Virus record (IMG/VR): IMGVR_UViG_3300045131_001343
Location: 1-26,974 of that record
DNA from: a virus
DNA: 26,974 nucleotides
Reading direction: 5' to 3' (one strand)
The notes beneath the pieces are model-generated. The model had not been told where the DNA came from, did not search any database, and saw nothing but the letters and a program-made list of their open reading frames with translations. The position numbers and the translations under genes are program-made. Each line of letters opens with the position of its first letter. The stretch's first letter is position 1. Below are positions 24,101 to 26,974 of the stretch, piece after piece.

Positions 24101-26129
24101 TACAGACGGTTCTTCAGGAACTTCTGGATCTAACGGAACGGATGGTAGTTCAGGAACAAGTGGTATAGATGGTTCATCAGGAACTTCAGGTTCTAACGGT
24201 ACAGACGGTAGCTCAGGAACATCAGGTTCAAGTGGTACATCTGGTTCAAGCGGAACATCAGGTTCAAACGGAACAGACGGTACATCAGGATCAAACGGTA
24301 CAGACGGAAGTTCTGGTACTTCAGGATCAAACGGTACAGACGGAAGTTCTGGTACTTCAGGAATAGATGGTTCATCAGGAACATCAGGATCTAATGGTAC
24401 AGACGGAACTTCTGGATCTAATGGAACGGATGGTACATCAGGTACAGATGGTACATCAGGTACAGATGGTACATCAGGATCAAACGGTACAGACGGTACA
24501 TCAGGATCAAACGGTACAGACGGTACATCAGGATCAAACGGTACAGACGGTACATCAGGATCAAACGGTACAGACGGTACATCAGGAATAGATGGTTCAT
24601 CAGGAACATCTGGAACAGATGGAACTTCAGGTACATCAGGTATAAGTGGTGTAAACGGAACAAGTGGAACAAGTGGATCAAACGGAACAAATGGTAGCTC
24701 AGGTACATCAGGTTCATCAGGAACTTCAGGTAGTTCAGGTTCAAGTGGAACAAGTGGTTCTAACGGAACAGACGGTAGCTCAGGTACATCAGGATCAAAC
24801 GGAACAGATGGTTCTTCAGGAACTTCTGGATCTAACGGAACAGACGGTAGTTCAGGTACATCAGGATCAAACGGAACAGATGGTTCTTCAGGAACGAGTG
24901 GTAGTAATGGTACAGACGGAAGTTCTGGTACTTCAGGAATAGATGGTTCATCAGGAACATCAGGTTCAAGTGGTACATCTGGTTCAAGCGGAACATCAGG
25001 TTCTTCAGGAACGAGTGGTAGTAATGGTACAGACGGTTCTTCAGGTTCAAGTGGTACATCTGGTTCAAGTGGTACATCTGGTTCAAGCGGAACATCAGGT
25101 TCTAACGGAACAGACGGATCAAGTGGTACATCAGGTTCTTCAGGAACTTCAGGATCTTCAGGAACAAGTGGATCTAATGGTACAGATGGTAGTTCAGGAA
25201 CTAGCGGTTCATCAGGAACTTCAGGTTCAAGTGGTACGTCAGGATCTAACGGAACAGACGGGTCAAGTGGTACATCAGGTTCTTCAGGAACTAGCGGTTC
25301 ATCAGGAACTTCAGGTTCAAATGGTACAGATGGTAGTTCAGGAACTAGCGGTTCTTCAGGAACTTCAGGTTCAAGTGGTACGTCAGGATCTAACGGAACA
25401 GACGGGTCAAGTGGTACATCAGGTTCTTCAGGAACTAGCGGTTCATCAGGAACTTCAGGTTCAAATGGTACAGATGGTAGTTCAGGAACTAGCGGTTCTT
25501 CAGGAACTAGCGGTTCATCAGGAACTTCAGGTTCAAATGGTACAGATGGTAGTTCAGGAACTAGCGGTTCTTCAGGTTCATCAGGAACAAGTGGATCTTC
25601 AGGAACATCAGGTTCATCAGGAACTTCTGGATCAAGCGGTTCTTCAGGAACTTCAGGTTCATCAGGAACTAGTGGAGCTGCAACAATTAACAATAATGTA
25701 AACAATTATTTATTAACAGCAACTGGTACAAATGGACTGATTGAAGGAGAAGAGAATCTACAGTTCAACGGAACTCATATGAGTTTAACGGGAAATACGA
25801 TTCAAATTGGAGACGAATTTATTAGCTCTGAGTCAACATCATCAGTAGGTAGTGGTACATCAACTATATCCACAATACCTGTTTCATCAGGAAATTCAGC
25901 GATATATGATTATTATGTGTCTGATGGTACAAATAGAAGGGCTGGTACAGTTATCGCAGTTTGGGACGGAAGTACTTCAACATTTACTGAATACTCAACA
26001 CCTGATTTAAATGGTTCAACGGCTGGAATATCATTTGGTACGACAATAAGTGGAGGAAATATACTTCTTCAGTCTATCGTAACAGCAGGAACATGGACAA
26101 TTAAAGTTGGATCAAGAGTAATATTCTAA
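21159..26129 (+). CDS. Giant tail-fibre-like protein with proline-free Gly-X-Y shaft, 1,656 aa
   Basis: Residues 1-287 are a beta-rich N-terminal region with repeated GGTY-x-S-x-T-[ST]-T-L-x-L strands (SITGGTYFSATTTLDL; VTGGTYNSGTSTLTLNNSDG). Residues 288-1505 are about 406 unbroken Gly-X-Y triplets in which X and Y are only S, T, N, D, I and V, with no proline. Residues 1507-1656 form a C-terminal cap with NNYLLTATGTNGLIEG and DYYVSDGTNRRAGTVIAVW, ending SGGNILLQSIVTAGTW then TIKVGSRVIF. The cap looks like fibre-tip domains of marine phages, by memory. This head-shaft-tip plan is that of a long tail fibre. An intrinsic terminator follows. The long antisense frame opposite the shaft is a by-product of the repeat. 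Confidence 0.87.
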   Translation: MSFQYKNPTSDTIIAGPFSVERESDSGVNFSVNTIGGYQEVWSLADLNWVIPNDVKISGGQVLYSGNTIPISFVYGGDGPAPIFSQLNINNDGISSGRRRLGMLVFVQETQLTYQYTIPNYASIWNVAQTDGDIFDTGLTYQVTNGDAGGQALQNAWTGSTIEGVSGVTRENARWRIANFNDTSITGGTYFSATTTLDLYDSDGGTVTITGFTGTVTGGTYNSGTSTLTLNNSDGTEVSITGITSGSGSALSVGDGTTTVNPVSGITFSGATVVNDGDGNITVVITGGTSGTSGSNGTDGSSGTSGSNGTDGSSGTSGSNGTDGSSGTSGSNGTDGSSGTSGSNGTDGSSGTSGSNGTDGSSGTSGSNGTDGSSGTSGSNGTDGSSGTSGTSGVSGIDGTSGTNGSSGTSGTNGSSGSSGSNGTDGSSGTSGTSGSSGIDGSSGTSGSSGIDGSSGTSGSSGIDGSSGTSGSNGTDGSSGTSGSNGTDGSSGTSGSNGTDGSSGTSGSSGIDGSSGTSGSSGIDGSSGTSGSNGTDGSSGTSGSNGTDGSSGTSGSNGTDGSSGTSGVDGSSGTSGSSGTSGVDGSSGTSGSNGTDGSSGTSGSNGTDGSSGTSGSSGIDGSSGTSGVDGSSGTSGSSGTSGVDGSSGTSGTDGSSGTSGSSGTDGSSGTSGSNGTDGSSGTSGSNGTDGSSGTSGVDGSSGTSGSNGTDGSSGTSGSSGTDGSSGTSGSSGTSGSNGTDGSSGTSGIDGSSGTSGSNGTDGSSGTSGIDGSSGTSGVDGSSGTSGSSGTDGSSGTSGSNGTDGSSGTSGISGVDGTDGSSGSSGTSGIDGSSGTSGTDGSSGTDGSSGTSGSNGTDGSSGTSGSNGTDGSSGTSGSNGTDGSSGTSGIDGSSGTSGSNGTDGSSGTSGTDGSSGTSGSNGTDGSSGTSGSNGTDGSSGTSGIDGSSGTSGSSGTSGIDGSSGTSGSNGTDGSSGTSGSNGTDGSSGTSGSNGTDGSSGTSGIDGSSGTSGSNGTDGSSGTSGSSGTSGSSGTSGSNGTDGTSGSNGTDGSSGTSGSNGTDGSSGTSGIDGSSGTSGSNGTDGTSGSNGTDGTSGTDGTSGTDGTSGSNGTDGTSGSNGTDGTSGSNGTDGTSGSNGTDGTSGIDGSSGTSGTDGTSGTSGISGVNGTSGTSGSNGTNGSSGTSGSSGTSGSSGSSGTSGSNGTDGSSGTSGSNGTDGSSGTSGSNGTDGSSGTSGSNGTDGSSGTSGSNGTDGSSGTSGIDGSSGTSGSSGTSGSSGTSGSSGTSGSNGTDGSSGSSGTSGSSGTSGSSGTSGSNGTDGSSGTSGSSGTSGSSGTSGSNGTDGSSGTSGSSGTSGSSGTSGSNGTDGSSGTSGSSGTSGSSGTSGSNGTDGSSGTSGSSGTSGSSGTSGSNGTDGSSGTSGSSGTSGSSGTSGSNGTDGSSGTSGSSGTSGSSGTSGSNGTDGSSGTSGSSGSSGTSGSSGTSGSSGTSGSSGSSGTSGSSGTSGAATINNNVNNYLLTATGTNGLIEGEENLQFNGTHMSLTGNTIQIGDEFISSESTSSVGSGTSTISTIPVSSGNSAIYDYYVSDGTNRRAGTVIAVWDGSTSTFTEYSTPDLNGSTAGISFGTTISGGNILLQSIVTAGTWTIKVGSRVIF
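24477..24584 (+). repeat. Four perfect 27-bp tandem repeats
   Basis: Four identical copies encoding GSNGTDGTS lie at 24477-24503, 24504-24530, 24531-24557 and 24558-24584. The identity of synonymous sites, unlike the surrounding shaft, points to recent slippage or recombination. Confidence 0.9.
25212..25508 (+). repeat. 144-bp tandem duplication (48 residues)
   Basis: The segment 25212-25364 is identical to 25356-25508, an offset of 144 bp (four 36-bp units). The first difference upstream is 25211 A versus 25355 T. Synonymous choices such as GGTACGTCAGG and GACGGGTCAAG are shared, indicating a recent in-frame duplication. Confidence 0.85.
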
Positions 26130-26159
26130 TAATAATTTAAAATTCTTTGTAATTTTTTT

Positions 26160-26187
26160 AAAAACCACACAATCGTGTGGTTTTTTT
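26160..26187 (+). terminator. Rho-independent terminator after the large fibre gene
   Basis: AAAAACCACAC (26160-26170) pairs perfectly with GTGTGGTTTTT (26175-26185) around an AATC loop, and the T-run continues to 26187. It lies 31 nt after the stop of the 1,656-residue fibre gene. The A-run on the left arm could also support termination on the minus strand, but no minus-strand gene is present. Confidence 0.9.
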
Positions 26188-26218
26188 ATTATAACAAAAA
26201 TAATAACAATTAATTCAA

Positions 26219-26225
26219 TATTTAT
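26219..26225 (+). promoter_or_regulatory. TATTTAT box between terminator and second Gly-X-Y gene
   Basis: It lies 32 nt downstream of the terminator and 52 nt before ATG 26278, a longer leader than at the other five boxes. Being after a terminator, the next gene needs its own promoter, which favours a promoter reading for this box. Confidence 0.42.
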
Positions 26226-26277
26226 AAGTTAATAAACATAAAAGAATTTTTCTTTTGGAAAGTGAAAAAAGAAAATC

Positions 26278-26974
26278 ATGGCAAATGAATTTGTAGCCCG
26301 TAAAGGGCTGATTGTATACGGAGTTAATTCTGGTAGTACATCAGACCAAGTTGTTGTTTTAAATGCGACAACCAATAAATTAGAAACAAGAACTAACGCA
26401 GGAACCAGTGGTTCTTCGGGAACAAGTGGTAGTTCTGGCACTTCAGGAACTTCTGGATCTTCAGGAACGAGCGGAACTAACGGTTCTTCAGGAACAAGTG
26501 GATCAAGTGGTTCTTCAGGAACAAGTGGATCAAGTGGTTCTTCAGGAACTTCTGGATCAAGTGGTTCTTCAGGAACATCAGGTTCATCAGGGACTTCTGG
26601 ATCAAGCGGTTCTTCAGGGACTAGTGGATCTAACGGAACGGATGGTAGTTCAGGAACAAGTGGATCAAGTGGTTCATCGGGAACTTCTGGATCTTCAGGT
26701 TCAAGTGGAACTTCAGGTAGTTCAGGTTCATCTGGAACAAGTGGATCATCTGGAACATCAGGTTCATCAGGTTCGTCTGGAACAAGTGGAACTAACGGTT
26801 CATCAGGTACATCTGGATCAAGTGGAACAAGTGGATCTTCAGGTTCTTCAGGATCAAGTGGAACAAGTGGATCTTCAGGTTCTTCAGGAACTTCTGGATC
26901 TTCAGGAACGAGCGGAACTAACGGTTCTTCAGGAACAAGTGGATCATCAGGAACTTCTGGTTCAAGTGGTTCTT
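26278..26974 (+). CDS. Second Gly-X-Y fibre-like protein, 3'-truncated by window edge
   Basis: The frame from ATG 26278 stays open to the last base (232 complete codons). The N-terminus MANEFVARKGLIVYGVNSGS and TSDQVVVLNATTNKLETRTN look like the attachment segment of a tail-fibre protein. From residue 42 the sequence is again proline-free Gly-X-Y (GTSGSSG, GTNGSSG, one GSNGTDG). It has fewer Asn/Asp triplets and no Ile/Val triplets compared with the previous gene. The leader is A-rich without a Shine-Dalgarno and follows a terminator and a TATTTAT box, so it is probably a separate transcription unit. The tip domain lies outside the window. Confidence 0.85.
   Translation, partial: MANEFVARKGLIVYGVNSGSTSDQVVVLNATTNKLETRTNAGTSGSSGTSGSSGTSGTSGSSGTSGTNGSSGTSGSSGSSGTSGSSGSSGTSGSSGSSGTSGSSGTSGSSGSSGTSGSNGTDGSSGTSGSSGSSGTSGSSGSSGTSGSSGSSGTSGSSGTSGSSGSSGTSGTNGSSGTSGSSGTSGSSGSSGSSGTSGSSGSSGTSGSSGTSGTNGSSGTSGSSGTSGSSGS
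26401..26974 (+). repeat. Gly-X-Y repeat of the second fibre gene (incomplete)
   Basis: At least 191 residues of Gly-X-Y continue to the window edge. The main unit is GTSGSSGSS (27 bp) with recurring GGAACAAGTGGATCAAGTGG stretches. The DNA is close to the shaft of the upstream gene, so the two could recombine. Confidence 0.9.

Larger units (their letters stand above)
22020..25673 (+). repeat. Proline-free Gly-X-Y repeat, about 406 triplets
   Basis: This 3,654-bp in-frame repeat has 9-bp periodicity at DNA level and a dominant 36-bp/12-residue unit, GSNGTDGSSGTS, with variants carrying GSSGIDG or GVDG. Gly codons are almost all GGT or GGA. Ser uses TCA, TCT, AGT and AGC freely, so neighbouring units of identical peptide differ in DNA. 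No interruption of the glycine register was seen. Confidence 0.93.

Noticed and set aside
22020-25673. Possible CRISPR array or non-coding satellite
   Set aside because: The units are in-frame codon triplets with no unique spacers, and the repeat keeps the glycine register throughout, so it is coding.
22036-25701. Several + strand frames rich in Gln, Val and His over the shaft
   Set aside because: They are out-of-phase readings of the same 9-bp repeat and lie within the fibre gene.
21818-25705. 1,295-codon open frame on the minus strand (Pro/Glu/Val repeat)
   Set aside because: It mirrors the Gly-X-Y shaft in an offset antisense frame. Stops there would need sense junctions of T/C followed by TA or T followed by CA, which do not occur when residues are only G, S, T, N, D, I and V. 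It is a composition by-product with no start context of its own.
19567-26974. Diversity-generating retroelement or variable-repeat pair
   Set aside because: No reverse transcriptase gene and no template/variable repeat pair with adenine-directed differences was seen. Variation in the repeats is mostly synonymous.

Overview
The window is a stretch of an AT-rich, tightly packed tailed-phage genome (myovirus type, contractile tail). The host is most likely a member of the Bacteroidota. The phage assignment rests on adjacent T4 gp25-like and gp6-like baseplate wedge genes, followed by a long series of large structural genes, all on the + strand. The host assignment is inference. It rests on SprB-type repeats (typical of Bacteroidota gliding adhesins), a small DUF5522-type cysteine protein common in that phylum, A-rich gene starts without Shine-Dalgarno sequences, and base composition.

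Layout: 1-1741 holds the 3' part of a class II (adenosylcobalamin-dependent) ribonucleotide reductase and the DUF5522-like gene. 1763-4071 is the baseplate wedge pair. 4166-12981 holds a giant structural protein of about 1,744 residues with an internal membrane-type hydrophobic segment, followed by three unrecognised structural proteins whose genes overlap end to start. 13016-19506 is a second coupled block: a structural protein, a 999-residue P2 gpI-like/wedge-like protein, a protein with seven SprB-like repeats, and a small protein ending in an 11-residue cysteine-spaced repeat. 19567-26974 carries three fibre or adhesin genes. One has a 239-residue Thr/Pro-rich stalk. One has about 406 uninterrupted, proline-free Gly-X-Y triplets. 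The third has the same type of repeat and runs off the right edge.

Regulation: most genes overlap or abut and are probably translationally coupled. Each of the six genes that is not tightly joined to its upstream neighbour has the heptamer TATTTAT 6-52 nt before its start codon. This pattern favours ATG 4166 over the upstream TTG 4100 as the start of the giant gene. One clear intrinsic terminator (26160-26187) separates the two Gly-X-Y fibre genes.

Taken together, the wedge genes build the baseplate. The coupled mid-window genes probably extend or decorate it. The repeat-rich genes from 16907 onward look like a host-recognition module in which four successive proteins each use a different low-complexity or modular repeat as spacer or adhesin. 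No tRNA, CRISPR array, insertion sequence or integrase was seen.
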